From Allobranchiibius huperziae (GTDB lineage Bacteria; Actinomycetota; Actinomycetes; Actinomycetales; Dermatophilaceae), in the NCBI RefSeq assembly GCF_013410455.1, contig NZ_JACCFW010000001.1:388929-452928 (forward strand): 64,000 nt of DNA, given 5' to 3'. The stretch's first letter is position 1; the number at the start of each line of letters is the position of its first letter. The position numbers and the translations under genes are program-made. This document shows positions 8,849 through 19,600 of this stretch, piece after piece. The notes under the pieces are model-generated. The model saw only the letters and a program-made list of their open reading frames with translations, ran no database searches and had not been told where the DNA came from.

Positions 8849-9430
8849 TCACTCCGGAGCCGGCGGAAGTACGAAGTGCGTGCCCAGCGCCGCATTGATG
8901 GCCTTGAGGATCGGCGGGGTGTTCTGCCGAACCGCCAGGTACTTCGCTGCTGCAGTCGATGCCGAGTCAGGCTCGATGTCGAACGCGTCGGAGCAGAAGT
9001 TCTGTGAGGTGACCAGCCGCGCTTTGTACGTCGCAGGGTCCGCGCCCGGGAGCCGGCCGTCGATGGTCTTGATCTCGTCGACGATCCATCCGGCCGTCTT
9101 CTTCGCCCAGGCCGCATCGAAGTCCAAACTTGGCGCGGACGGTGTGGCGGGCGCTGTGGTGGTTGGGGCATCGGTGGCGTGGATCGTGGAAGTCGGCGAA
9201 GGCGGCGAGGAGCTCGATGCCGAGGTCGACGGATCCGCAGTGGATGCCGGGGTGTGGTCGCCATCTCCGTGGTCGTCAAGGGGCTCGGCATAGTGCTCGT
9301 CGATGAGGGTGCGACCGAGGTGGCGAAGGCCGTCGCCGTGACCGTTCACTGTGGTGGCCGGGAGCGAAGCTCATTTCGACGGGCCCGAACAGGCGGTGAC
9401 CGACATGAACGCCACCGTGGTCAAGGCCAA
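8849..9430 (-). pseudogene. Lipoprotein gene interrupted by an in-frame stop
   Basis: On the minus strand one frame reads a lipoprotein signal (LALTTVAFMSVTACSGPSK) from a TTG at 9430, with lipobox VTAC. It then meets TGA at 9371-9373 and continues in the same frame as a Ser/Thr/Pro-rich linker and a C-terminal domain of about 90 residues (from LDFDAAWAKKTAGWIVDEIK to FVLPPAPE). The intact downstream ORF could start at a GTG at 9349, but that would leave no signal peptide, so the N-terminal part appears disconnected. A sequencing error or a real nonsense mutation could explain this. The function of the C-terminal domain is unknown. No ribosome binding site is seen before the TTG. Confidence 0.5.
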
Positions 9431-9684
9431 GCAGTAGCGCGCCCTGAGGCCAAAGGTTGGAATGTGCGCAGATCCCCTTTGACAATCCTGTGACGTGACG
9501 TGAGACGCAATCAGACCTTGCTACGCCAACGCAATCCACGACCGAAGTTGATGTTGATGCGTCCGCGGCTGTTGACGGTCACCCGGCCAGCCCGGTGCGA
9601 CGCGCTCAGCCCTGACTTCGAGACGTTCAGCCAGGTCTTCGGTCCGACTCGGCGACGCTTCTGGAACGAGAACGCCATACCGTC

Positions 9685-10710
9685 TCACCCGATCCGATCG
9701 AGGAGCTTGGAAAGGGCTGGCGTGCCCGCGAGGCGTGGGCCAGCGGCGACGATTCGTTTCCACCCCGGGGACGTAAGGTGCCTGATCTCGAAGTCGATCG
9801 CGCGCTCTGAAGTGGCGAGATTCTTGGCATCTCGTCCGTCAGCTTTCGTACGGTCGTGGTTGATTGACGTTTTCAGCTCGCGAAGCCCCTCCACGACAGA
9901 GTCGCGGCTGCGTGGTTCAAGGCCGACCAGAACGTCGAGCTTTGCCAACTCGCTGATGAAGACCGTGGATGAGGATTTTGCGATTACCGCGCCGAGTAGT
10001 GCCTTGGACGCAGACTTCACACCGACGGCAGCCGTGTTAATTAGAAGCTGGCCACCAGCCATACCGAAGCCTCCGGCAGCAAGGCTGCCCCCGCCGATGA
10101 ACGCAAGTCCTGCGCTGGTTGCCGCTGCTCCGGAGAGGCCGAGGACCTGAGTCCCGACGGCTGTACCAACCGCGTTTACCGCCCCGCCCGACAGCAGGGC
10201 CCCGGCAGCCATGAACGCCCCCATACCGACTTGCGCTCTCGGGCTGAGCGCGTCCTTGCGGAGGCGTTTGCTAGCACGTCTGTGCGCCCCGATGGTGGAA
10301 CTCACATCGTCCGTAGTGAGAGCCGGGTAGAGGAGTGCTGCCGACGTTCGGATCGACTGCGCCCGGCTGAGTGACCACCGACTTCCCTTCGGCCAGTCTG
10401 CTCCGAGTGCAGACTCAATGAGGACGGCGGCAAACGCATCTTCGCTCAGGTGTGGCGCATGCGCCTTGAGCAGCGTGGTCGCGCTGGCTTCGAGCTCCTT
10501 TCCCAAGCTCAGTGCGGTTATGGGTGCCAAGTGTTCCGGCAGTTGAATCGAGGTTGCCCAATCGACTGTCGCTTGAATGAGGGAGTCGAGGTGTGACCGT
10601 TTCGCCCCGCGTGCTGCAAGATCGGAGTGCTGGTAGTCCAAGTGCAATGCGCTGATCTGGATCACTCGAACTGATGCAGCATCGGCGAATGTGATCTGGT
10701 TGAGTTGCAT
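9685..10710 (-). CDS. Unknown protein with a glycine/alanine-rich hydrophobic core
   Basis: 341 residues, starting at an ATG preceded by GAGGGG. The first 150 residues are helical and mixed-charge. About residues 165-255 form a run of small hydrophobic residues (GMGAFMAAGALLSGG, VLGLSGAAATSAGLAF, GGGSLAAGGFGMAGGQ) resembling glycine-zipper or membrane-inserting segments. The last 90 residues are basic and hydrophilic. I do not recognise a family. It sits alone between a broken lipoprotein gene and an ISL3 remnant, on the BREX strand but 1.3 kb beyond brxL. A pore-forming effector is one possible reading of the composition, but nothing proves it. About 250 bases (9431-9684) on its 3' side hold nothing I recognise. 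Confidence 0.6.
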   Translation of the reverse strand: MQLNQITFADAASVRVIQISALHLDYQHSDLAARGAKRSHLDSLIQATVDWATSIQLPEHLAPITALSLGKELEASATTLLKAHAPHLSEDAFAAVLIESALGADWPKGSRWSLSRAQSIRTSAALLYPALTTDDVSSTIGAHRRASKRLRKDALSPRAQVGMGAFMAAGALLSGGAVNAVGTAVGTQVLGLSGAAATSAGLAFIGGGSLAAGGFGMAGGQLLINTAAVGVKSASKALLGAVIAKSSSTVFISELAKLDVLVGLEPRSRDSVVEGLRELKTSINHDRTKADGRDAKNLATSERAIDFEIRHLTSPGWKRIVAAGPRLAGTPALSKLLDRIG

Positions 10711-10889
10711 GGGTCCCCTCGTGGCGGCAGAACGGCGGATCTGCTGACAACAAGATACAGAGATCGCAACCCAATCGGAGGCCTCAGCGCCCGGTCGTGA
10801 CCGGAGACGTTGTCGAATCGGGCAGCTATCGAATCGTCCCCGTAGGTTAGGTGAGCTAGCCGGGAGACATCACGAAGGGGCTCCGCAGT

Positions 10890-11756
10890 GTCAACGGTGG
10901 TGTGACGTGGATTGGAAAGTGGATCCTCGCAATCCTGGGTGTAGTCGTGTGGTCTCGTCGTCGAGGGCGATGCTCGACGTGCCGGGCTTGGGGTAGGGAT
11001 CGAGGCGCGGACCGGGATCCGTGACGGGAGTGGCCCAGTGGGGTTGCTGCACATGGTGCGGGGCCGCTCCAAGCAGGCCCTTTAAGACCCGGCTCGCACA
11101 GCGCCCACAGGCCTGACGCAGTTGAGGTGGTGGCGCTGGAAGGCTCACCAGCTTCAAGACGGCGATGACTGAGGAATTACCCGACACGGTCGCGCTAGTG
11201 GACCCCGTCCAGGTGGTCCGGTTAGCCGGCGACGCGCTGGACCAGTTCCGGCGCCGGTGTATGAGCACACTCACGGCCACCGCGGCCGCACCAGCGACTC
11301 CCTCTACCGGGCGCGGCGGACCCTGCACGCCGGCACCGGTCTGCCCACCGACAAGCAGATGGATCGGCTGGCCGAGATCTCTAGGCTGTTGTCGACCACG
11401 TCGAGGTCGAGACCACCTGGGGAATCTAATTGCGGATGGTCACGGCCGACCGTGACCTGACTGCGCGCAGGGCATGGCCACAATGACCAGGCTGACCCAG
11501 ACCATCGGCTCAGGCGTCCCGACGGCGCTCACCGAGATCATCACGCTGGGCCTGACCTTAAGACGCGCGCCGCCGCCGTGCTGTCCTACGTCGACTGGCC
11601 CGGCACGTCCAACGGCCCGACCGAGGCGGTCAACGGACGCCTGGAACACCTGCGCGGCTCCACCCTCGCGTTCCGCAACCTCACCAGCTATATCTCAGAT
11701 AGCTCGTGGCGACCGGCGGCGTCAGATCACGACTATACCTTGGTTTGTGAAGAGCC
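10890..11756 (+). mobile_element. Decayed ISL3-family insertion sequence (transposase remnant)
   Basis: Fragments of one transposase are read across all three forward frames: ILGVVVWS near 10937, PVGLLHMVRGRSKQA near 11035, MTEELPDTVALVDPVQVVRL from 11167, a segment ending in LYRARRTLHAGTGLPT near 11340, HVEVETTWGI near 11420 followed by a stop, VPTALTEIITLG near 11520, and GTSNGPTEAVNGRLEHLRG near 11600. These are in the correct order for an ISL3 transposase and cover its C-terminal two-thirds. The right terminal repeat is visible as GGCTCTTCACAAACC on the minus strand, with its outer end at 11756; GGCTCTT is the usual ISL3 end. No left end was found. Multiple frameshifts and stops make it inactive. 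About 220 bases from here to brxL hold no gene. Confidence 0.8.
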
Positions 11757-11980
11757 ACTGATGATCTCGAGGAGCGGTGGGGACGTCCTGTCGAACAGCC
11801 GACTATTTGGCTGGCACAGTCAACGAGCGTCACACCTAGCGCTCGGTGGTCGGTCGACGGCGCCCGTACGTTTTGATCGAGTGGGCGGTGAGGGCGCCTC
11901 ATGGCTTTCCATCGACCCGCCCCACCAACCGACGAAAATGCACACCGCGCGTCGCTGGCACGAGGAGATTGGGGGGCCAC

Positions 11981-14140
11981 CTAACCGTCGCCGACTGTTG
12001 ACTCTCGGATATAGGTGACACCGAACGCCTTTACCTGTCGATATGACTGAAGCTTGGCCGCGAGCTCGAACGTGTCACTCGCAAAGTACTGGAAGATGTC
12101 GAGGCCGCGGCCGAGATTGATGCGCCAGCCGGAGTTCGCGACGATGGAGCGGTCGTGGATCGTTGCATCGAACTTCACGTCGAGATTAATTCCAGCAACC
12201 TCAGCGGCCTTCTTCACCCGAAGAAGGAACTCCATCTGCTTCTGGATCTTCTCGGGGCCTTCGGTGTTCTCGCTAGTGACGAGGAAGACCTTCACCTCAT
12301 CGGCGGGGTCCTTGGTGCGCGCGATCACCTCGATCAGTTCCATGAGGTTGCGGGCCTGGTGGAACTGACGGATGTAGGGGTCGACGATCCTGATGTCTGT
12401 CGCTCTCCGCAGATAGGGCAGCAGCAGGCCCTCGTAGGAGACTCCCCGCTGGTTCTCCTGGAAGTCGCGGTGCCCCTCGAACAGCGGCTCGGGCTTCGGC
12501 GCTACCTCGACCGCCGCAGCCGTCGACGCCGTGTCGTCGGTAGAGCCACCGTCGGTCGTCACTTCGCCACCGGTCGCGCCACCCCGCTGGTGGTAGTAAG
12601 CCGGGTACTCGTCCTCCTCAAGCGTCGTGACGGCACGCCATTCGCCGGCTTTGTCGGAGTAACCAAACTTGACGTCAGCCATCGTGGAGTCGATCCGCAG
12701 GATCTGGTCCTTAACGCGTTTGCGGCCCTCGACGGCGAACCGGAGGATCTCCTCGATCTGATCCTCCGTCGCCTCGCCGTGGGGGTAGATGATCTTCATG
12801 AGACCCGAGAACGTCTTGTGGATCCCGTCGCGGTCGCGGGTGGAGATGTCTGAGCCCAGTGTGAAGTGGTCTTGGTACCGATCCGAGTAGTCGGCGTCGC
12901 GCATCGACTTCAGCACCTCGGCGATGTAGTCGACGACGAACCCATAGCCGTCGCAGAACATCTCGCTGCGGATCGTGTCGACCTCCCAGCCCGGGATGTA
13001 GCAGTGCAGGCGGTCGAGATAGGCCGAATCGTGATAGCTCTCGGGCAGCTCGTCGAACAGGTCGGAGTGCTTGAGCATAAACGGCACGTTGTGCGATGTG
13101 TTGCCGACGAAGACCATCGACGCCTCGGCACCTAACGTCTCGAGACCACGGGAGAACGACTTGTTCGCCATATAGTTCTTCATGATGTCGACGAGCGCCT
13201 TGTCGGTGCGCTTTTTCTTGCCCGCGAACTCATCGAAGGCGACGACGTCCCAGTAGCCGACGAGGCCGAGGCGACCATTGGAGTTGTTGACGAATAGCTT
13301 CGGGACCGTGACCTCCCCGCCAGAGATCAACATGCCGTGAGGTGAAAACTCCGAGAAGATGTGTGACTTGCCGGTGCCCTTGGGTCCGAGCTCAACGAGG
13401 TTGTAGTTGCGCTCGACGAACGGGATAAGGCGCACCAGCTGGATGAGCTTGGCTCGGCGACCGAACAGCTCCGGGTCGAACCCGATGGACTGGATTAGGA
13501 GGTCGATCCACTCGTCGGTGGTGAACTCACGGCGCGAGGTGATGTAACCGTCGAAGTCGAAGTTCGACAACTGGATCGGCTTGATGGAGCCAAGAATCCA
13601 CGGGACGACGCGGGCGTTCTCGCTGTGCTGGTACTCGATGTCGCAGATGCACCACACGCCGCTTACGAGCAGCTTCGGGTGCGCCTTGATAGTCGCTGGC
13701 GAGACGAGGATCTGCTTGATACCGAGGTTCGCGAACTCGGCCTCGTAGGTGTCGTCCTTTTCGTTGAGCTGGACCTGCACCTTGTCGATGACGCGGTAGC
13801 GGCCCTTCTCACGAATGTTCGACTTGATGAGCTCGGCCTGGTTTCGGTGGACGTAGTGGTCCGCAAGGATCTTGCGAACGCTCTCGATCCCGGACTGGAT
13901 TGTCGCCTCGTCGTCTGAAGCGGCGTACTGGCCCAGGAGGTACTCCAGGACGAACGAGGGCACAATGGCGTTGCCCTTGACGGCCTTGACTAAGTCTTTG
14001 CGTACAACCGCGCCGCCGAAGACGTCGTTGATCTTCCGGTCGAGGGCGGACTTCGCAGGCGGGCCCGTAGGAGCTGACGCGTCATCAACGCCGTCGGGAA
14101 AATCGTCCACGGCCTCAGCAGGGTCGGTTTGTTCGGTCAT
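11981..14140 (-). CDS. brxL: BREX protein BrxL with C-terminal MIT_C-like domain
   Basis: Last gene of the type 1 BREX operon, 719 residues. The N-terminal part (about 30-220) is the BrxL DNA-binding/assembly region. The AAA+ core has Walker A GPKGTGKS near residue 251 and a Walker B-like VVAFDEFAGKKK. The C-terminal 170 residues (from DFQENQRGVSYEGLLLPYL) match the phospholipase D-like MIT_C fold, with IVDPYIRQFHQARNLMELIE and the signature GWRINLGRGLDIFQ, instead of an obvious Lon protease domain. BrxL is required for phage exclusion in type 1 BREX. Its ATG is preceded by AGGAGG and lies 12 nt after the pglZ stop. Confidence 0.93.
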   Translation of the reverse strand: MTEQTDPAEAVDDFPDGVDDASAPTGPPAKSALDRKINDVFGGAVVRKDLVKAVKGNAIVPSFVLEYLLGQYAASDDEATIQSGIESVRKILADHYVHRNQAELIKSNIREKGRYRVIDKVQVQLNEKDDTYEAEFANLGIKQILVSPATIKAHPKLLVSGVWCICDIEYQHSENARVVPWILGSIKPIQLSNFDFDGYITSRREFTTDEWIDLLIQSIGFDPELFGRRAKLIQLVRLIPFVERNYNLVELGPKGTGKSHIFSEFSPHGMLISGGEVTVPKLFVNNSNGRLGLVGYWDVVAFDEFAGKKKRTDKALVDIMKNYMANKSFSRGLETLGAEASMVFVGNTSHNVPFMLKHSDLFDELPESYHDSAYLDRLHCYIPGWEVDTIRSEMFCDGYGFVVDYIAEVLKSMRDADYSDRYQDHFTLGSDISTRDRDGIHKTFSGLMKIIYPHGEATEDQIEEILRFAVEGRKRVKDQILRIDSTMADVKFGYSDKAGEWRAVTTLEEDEYPAYYHQRGGATGGEVTTDGGSTDDTASTAAAVEVAPKPEPLFEGHRDFQENQRGVSYEGLLLPYLRRATDIRIVDPYIRQFHQARNLMELIEVIARTKDPADEVKVFLVTSENTEGPEKIQKQMEFLLRVKKAAEVAGINLDVKFDATIHDRSIVANSGWRINLGRGLDIFQYFASDTFELAAKLQSYRQVKAFGVTYIRESTVGDG

Positions 14141-14152
14141 CGCAAGAACCTC

Positions 14153-16642
14153 CTAGAAGTCGAAGTCCGTCGTGAACGAACGCTTGATGGTGTAGTTGCC
14201 CTTCGAGAACGACTTCCACTGCGTCGTATTCGGGATGGGCTCTTCGAGACGCAACTCGACCGGGCGGTTGTTGAAGTCGTCGGCGTCCTGAGTCAGGTAG
14301 AGGGTCGTCGACTGGTATCGCTGGCGCTGATCCTGAGATGCGCTATCGAAGGTAAGGATGGGCTGGTCGGAGATCAGCGTCTCACCGACATACAGGCCGA
14401 GGCGGACCTGGCGCGGCTGGATCTTGTCCGCCACCGGCTCCCGCTGAAGCAGTCTGACGGCAAGCTGGCCCGTTGTGATCTTGTCGGTCTCAGGCATCAG
14501 GTCGACGTTGACGCGTCGGACGTCGCTCTTGCGCTTCTTGTTGACCGTCACCACCGGGACGACGATCTCCTGGAGAGATGCGCCACCGTGTACGTAGCGG
14601 GTGCCGGCGCCCGGCAGTGGGATGCGGTGGACCGACTTCGGGATCTGGATGTCGATGTCGCCAGCGAGACCGGCCTGGGCCGACGTGAACGTCATGAACG
14701 ACGGGGAGCCCTTCAGCGTCCGACCCAACACGAAGCGACGGTTGATCTTCGTGACTGCCTCACCCTGGGGTGACTCCGAGACGTAGTACGACTTCTCCAG
14801 CGGGATGTCCTGATAGAGGAACCCGTGATCCGCCGTGAGCAGGATGTTCGTTGCGTTCGCGTTTGTCCACTTTTTCACTAAGAGCATCAACTCCCGAAGG
14901 GTCTCTTCCGCAGCCTCGAAGACGGTCCGCTCGGTCGGAGCCTTGTCTCCGGCCGCATCGATGCGGTCGTGGTAGACGTAGAAGATCTGGTGCTGCTTAT
15001 AGAGCTCACGCAGCTCGTCGCCGGGCATTGCCAACACGCTGGCAGCTAAGATTGCGTGGCCCTTGACCCCTTGCAGGATCTTGTCGCGGTTCACCGTGCC
15101 GTTCGTAGGCTTCCCGTCGGCCAGAACCGGCAACGCCTCAGGGTCCAGCTCCAGCGTCGATTGAGGAAGCAACGAAGCCATACCCAGCTGGGTGTAGCTC
15201 GGGACCACCCCCAATTGAGCCGAAATCGACGCGTCGAAGCGGTCTTCGTTGCGGATCAGCGAAGCGAGCTCTTCCGCCACCTCGTAGCGCATGCCGTCCG
15301 AGATGATGACCACCGCCTTGGTGCGGCCGTCCTTGACTACGGGAGCGACGTGGTTGTCGAAGAACTTCGCTTGAGGGGCGAGCACCTCCGACTTCCACTC
15401 GCCCGTCGGCTCCATCGCTTGCTGCCACAGCCCGCCGAAGTCATAGAGGAACTTGTTGGCGTACTGCTTATCCACCTCTGTCTTGAGCGCCGCTAGCGGC
15501 TGCTGGTAGTCAGCGGTCTGGTAGGCGTAGGTGAACCAGCGGTAGTGCTGGTCAAGACGGAACCAGTCGGACTGGTACTTCTGAAGTCCAAGGTCCAGGG
15601 AGCCGATCGCGTTCGGTAGGGCTGCGATGGTGGCCAGGAGTTCCGAGGCGCTCTGGATCGCCTCGTACAACTTGGCGTACTTGTTCTTCCAGAGGCTCTC
15701 CTGGCGCTGGCGCACCACATGGGCGACCTCGCGGGGTGCCACGGATTGAGCCGCCACAGCGGCCGCGAGGTCGACGATGACCTTGCGGTCGACCTCCTCG
15801 AAGATCGTGACCGGGACCAGCTCGCGGTAGTCGCGGTGCTCGATCTTCGACTTGATGTCGAGTGCATCAGCGGCACGTGAGGCCAGTTTCGCCATCATGT
15901 CTTGGCCACGGACGTCGTACCGCAAGCTGTTGAAGTCGATCCGGATGTTGCGGTACTCGCCTGGGACGTCGGAGGCGAAGTCCTCGGCAGCCCGGCTGAA
16001 CGTCCACAGGATGAAGTCGTCGATTGTTGGGGTCGCACTGGGGTACTTGTAGATGCTGGCGAGCCCGTCCCAAAGGAATTGGTCGAGTCCGAAGTTGACG
16101 AGGTCATCCAGCTTCGCTGTCCTGCTTGCGGCATTCTCGGCCAGCAGTTCCCGAGTGATGTCAGTCAGCCTGTTGCCTGATGCCTTCACCAAGACCTGGC
16201 TCATCTTGGCGCGGAGGCGAGTGGCGTCGTCCCCGTCGGCCAGGAGCTTCTCGAGCGCCTGCTTACGGTTGTTCGCGGCAAAGAATTTTTGATGCTGCTC
16301 GATGACTGGTGCGAAAGCCGGGTCGTTGAGACCGAGCTCCTGCTGAAGCATCGAGGTCTTGTCCGCCGTGAAGACGCCATAGGCGAGTTCCAGGTCAAGC
16401 AGCCAGTTACCCGTTCCTCGCGGCGTGACGCCCGTGCGATACACGAGGTGTGGGGTGACGTGGTCTGCGAGGAGCCTGCTCTTCACGCTGAACTCGTCGT
16501 CCTGCACGCGGATGACGCTGACGCCGAGATCGAGGGCGTCAAGGTCCGCGGCATACTCGCCCGCCGGGTCATGCCAGAAAACGATCCGTTTGGCGGCGAG
16601 CCGACTTCGGAGGACGTCCTGGACGGAGGTCACGTCAGTCAC
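14153..16642 (-). CDS. pglZ: BREX phosphatase-like protein PglZ (BrxZ)
   Basis: 829 residues with an alkaline-phosphatase superfamily core. VVIISDGMRYEVAEEL (about residues 443-458) holds the metal-binding region, and ILLTADHGFLYQD (about 600) is the second metal site. The N-terminus (VLRSRLAAKRIVFWHDPAGEY) is standard for type 1 PglZ. PglZ is a core BREX component conserved in all BREX types; in cells it partners with PglX and BrxC in the exclusion complex. The GTG start at 16642 overlaps the pglX stop by 8 nt, so translation is coupled. Confidence 0.95.
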   Translation of the reverse strand: MTDVTSVQDVLRSRLAAKRIVFWHDPAGEYAADLDALDLGVSVIRVQDDEFSVKSRLLADHVTPHLVYRTGVTPRGTGNWLLDLELAYGVFTADKTSMLQQELGLNDPAFAPVIEQHQKFFAANNRKQALEKLLADGDDATRLRAKMSQVLVKASGNRLTDITRELLAENAASRTAKLDDLVNFGLDQFLWDGLASIYKYPSATPTIDDFILWTFSRAAEDFASDVPGEYRNIRIDFNSLRYDVRGQDMMAKLASRAADALDIKSKIEHRDYRELVPVTIFEEVDRKVIVDLAAAVAAQSVAPREVAHVVRQRQESLWKNKYAKLYEAIQSASELLATIAALPNAIGSLDLGLQKYQSDWFRLDQHYRWFTYAYQTADYQQPLAALKTEVDKQYANKFLYDFGGLWQQAMEPTGEWKSEVLAPQAKFFDNHVAPVVKDGRTKAVVIISDGMRYEVAEELASLIRNEDRFDASISAQLGVVPSYTQLGMASLLPQSTLELDPEALPVLADGKPTNGTVNRDKILQGVKGHAILAASVLAMPGDELRELYKQHQIFYVYHDRIDAAGDKAPTERTVFEAAEETLRELMLLVKKWTNANATNILLTADHGFLYQDIPLEKSYYVSESPQGEAVTKINRRFVLGRTLKGSPSFMTFTSAQAGLAGDIDIQIPKSVHRIPLPGAGTRYVHGGASLQEIVVPVVTVNKKRKSDVRRVNVDLMPETDKITTGQLAVRLLQREPVADKIQPRQVRLGLYVGETLISDQPILTFDSASQDQRQRYQSTTLYLTQDADDFNNRPVELRLEEPIPNTTQWKSFSKGNYTIKRSFTTDFDF

Positions 16643-19600
16643 TGGAAGACTCCAAGCCTGTGATCTTCTTCAGAGCGGTGCCGAACTTCGGGTAGTTGAC
16701 CTTGACGCCGTCGTCGAGGTCAATGACGACGTTCTGGGATGCCTTCGGGTAAAGCGTGTCGTGCTCATACTCGTTCAACTCAACAAGGATCTTACGGAGC
16801 CGATCGGCTTCCTTCGCGTTTCCAGCGCGCTCCGCCTGCTGGAGGGCCGACTCCAGTTTCGTGACGTACTCCCGGAGATAGGACAGAACGGTTGAGACGG
16901 TCGAGGGTGTATAACGGTGCATGTAGATGAGGGCGTTGAACGAGCCCCTGGGGCTGGAGAAAAGCCAGTAGATCGGGCGCTTCTTGTACCGCCGGACGTG
17001 GTCGTCATAGAACTTCGACTTGCCCGCCGTGGTGATGAAGTAGTCCCGCAGGTTCCGCACTCCGAGCGACTCGGTGACGAAGTTGAGGTTTTCCTCAAAG
17101 TGCTGCTCACCGAACGCATTTCGCAGGAACCGCCGGCAGAGGCCGACAATGTCGTCCTCGAACCAGTCGCCGTCCACGATCGGGATCACATTGTCCGCTT
17201 CTGGCGTGAATGTCGGGCTCGGAACTTTCGCGAGATAGTCCTGCAAAGTCGCGCCCTGATCCACGAGGATCAGGCCCGGCTCGTCGGGACTGTAGCGCCC
17301 GAACATGCAACCGGCCGCATAGGAAATGAGGTCGCGCACGGCATCATCTCGCTGGGCGCGAAGCGCTTCTTGCTCTGCGAGTCCGCGATATGTAAATGCC
17401 GTGTTAGTTGTCAGTGAGACTCGTTCCAGCGACGAGACTTCGACGTCTCCGTTGAAGCCGAACAACTCTGCAAAGTGAAGATCGTTCTCCTGCTCGATCT
17501 GGTGCAACTCGCCGACCTGCGACGACCAGTCGGCCTGCACGGCAGCGACAGCAGATTCGATCGAGGGTCCATGTTCGGTCAGGGGGCTTCCTTCAAAGTC
17601 CCACGACCGTTCCTGAGTGTCCCAATCCGCCTGAGACAACTTCACTGCGCGTGCAGCCGAGGCTCGCGCCGCGTCGCGGGCACTATCGAACGGCGCGGGT
17701 ACTGCTCCCAGATAGCCGGGGTGAAGGTTCATTGTCGGGTTCAGTCCGGCGAGCACCTGCTTGACGGACGAGGAATTTAAGAGAGCGAGCGTGTACTCGT
17801 CGTCGGTGGACTGACACAGACCCGCTGCGGCGTCGAATAGGTAGCCAGTGTCGACCTTGCGGAATGATGGGTCGTTGGTGGTGACGACTGTCCACGCAAT
17901 TCCAGGCTTGAAGATTCGGTCAAGATTGAAGTTGGTTGCCCTGACTCGAGATCCATCATTTGTCAGCGTTTTCTGGATCAAGTTCCCGTCGCCTTCCCAA
18001 TTGACGACCGCCTCAAGATTCCCAGCCCAGCGTCGGAAATCGCCCCCCTTTGCGTACGGGAACCAACGCGTGCCGGAGGCTTTGGCGGTCGCCCGGTCTG
18101 GATAGTCGAACCCGATGCGCGACCTCGCTACCTCCCACCATTGCCGAACAAAGGTCGCGTTATCGGCAGTAACAAGGCCTTTCGCGGTGCGGGCAGTCGT
18201 GTCGAGCGACGGTGAGTTCTTGAACGCGTCCAAGAGCGTGGGAGGGAACCAGTACGCCAACGGCGTACCGGGCAGCGCTATGAACGAGGCCGGAACGACG
18301 TTGTAGACACGAGAATCCCCAGGATCTCGGACGGCGTTTCGAATCGACGCTGCCTTCTCGGCCTCGTTTCGTCCGTCCACCACACGCAGATAGGTGCCAT
18401 GCCAATATTGGCCTCGCTGCCGTTGCAAGACAAAGGCCGTCGTTGATACGACGGACCCGCCGATCGTATCAAAGGCGCGCTCTCCCAGATGGGCCATCGT
18501 CAGTGGAGGAGCTAGGTTGAGGAGCGTCGCTCGAAGCTTCTCGAAGGATGCCAAGAACATCCACGAGTGCATGGTGATCATCGCAACCAACCCGGCCCCG
18601 TTGTCTACAAGGGCCAGGCAGCGTTCGATGAACATTGCGAAGAGGTCTGCCTTGGAGTCTGTGTAGAACGTCTGGGCGAATTGGACAAGCTGCGAATCCA
18701 TGTTTTTCATGCCCATGTACGGGGGATTCGCGATCGCAACGGCGTAGCGTGGCGTCAGGAACTCCGCTTGGCGAATCGCCTGCCGAGCCCAGAGGAGCGC
18801 ATCGGCCCGATACAAGTCGCCCGCGTCGCTCAGCGTCTCCAGGTGAGTTGCAAGGCGGGTGACCAAGGCTGGGTCTGGCGTGATCAGAGATCCGAAGGTC
18901 TCGGCCTCCGCGAATTGATTCCAGAACGCCTCCTCCGCGTAACGATCACCGTCCTTGGTAACGAGGTAGTCGAGCTCGTCAGGACTGAACGCGATCGGGT
19001 CGAGGACGCAGATGTTCGGCTCGACCGGGTTCTTGAGGAAGACCTTGCGCTTGGCTACGGCCTTCATTGTGAGCGCGAACGCTGCGAGTGCGCCCGCGCG
19101 CGGGTCAATCTCCGTACCATGGAGATTACTGGCCAGGATCAGCCCCGGAATCTCTGAAGGCGCGTAGCCCTCCTCCTCGTAGATCGCGTATAGGAGGTCG
19201 AAGGCATACGTGAGCATGTGGCCGGATCCGCAGGCCGGATCGATGACCTTCAGGTCTTCGGGCTTGCTGATCTCTAGGAAGTCGGTCTCATCGTCGACCG
19301 GAGCGATGTAGTACTCCATGTGCTTCCCCAGACCCGACGCCGGTCGGTTGAGCATCCAAAGCCTGCCGAGAGAATTCTCGACCAGATAGCGGACGATCCA
19401 GTGAGGGGTGAAGAGCTGGGTGGCCGCGGGGATCTCATCGGCGCCGGCCTTCTTGTTCTTCTTAAACCCGGCGAAGACCTCGTCCTTCCGCTCCGAGATG
19501 TAGAACTGGTAGAGCCAGCCGATGACCTCGACGTCCTGGCAAACGTCTTTGGTCAGCACTGTGACGGACCGGCTGAGGACAGAGCCGTCGGCGAGCAAGT

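Noticed and set aside
9355-9438. Plus-strand run ending QAVTDMNATVVKAKQ that looked like a gene end
   Set aside because: The opposite strand reads a lipoprotein signal peptide and lipobox over the same bases, which is the better explanation.
9500-10150. 216-residue plus-strand frame opposite the 9685-10710 gene
   Set aside because: It lacks a ribosome site and domain, whereas the minus-strand gene has a good start and a coherent composition.
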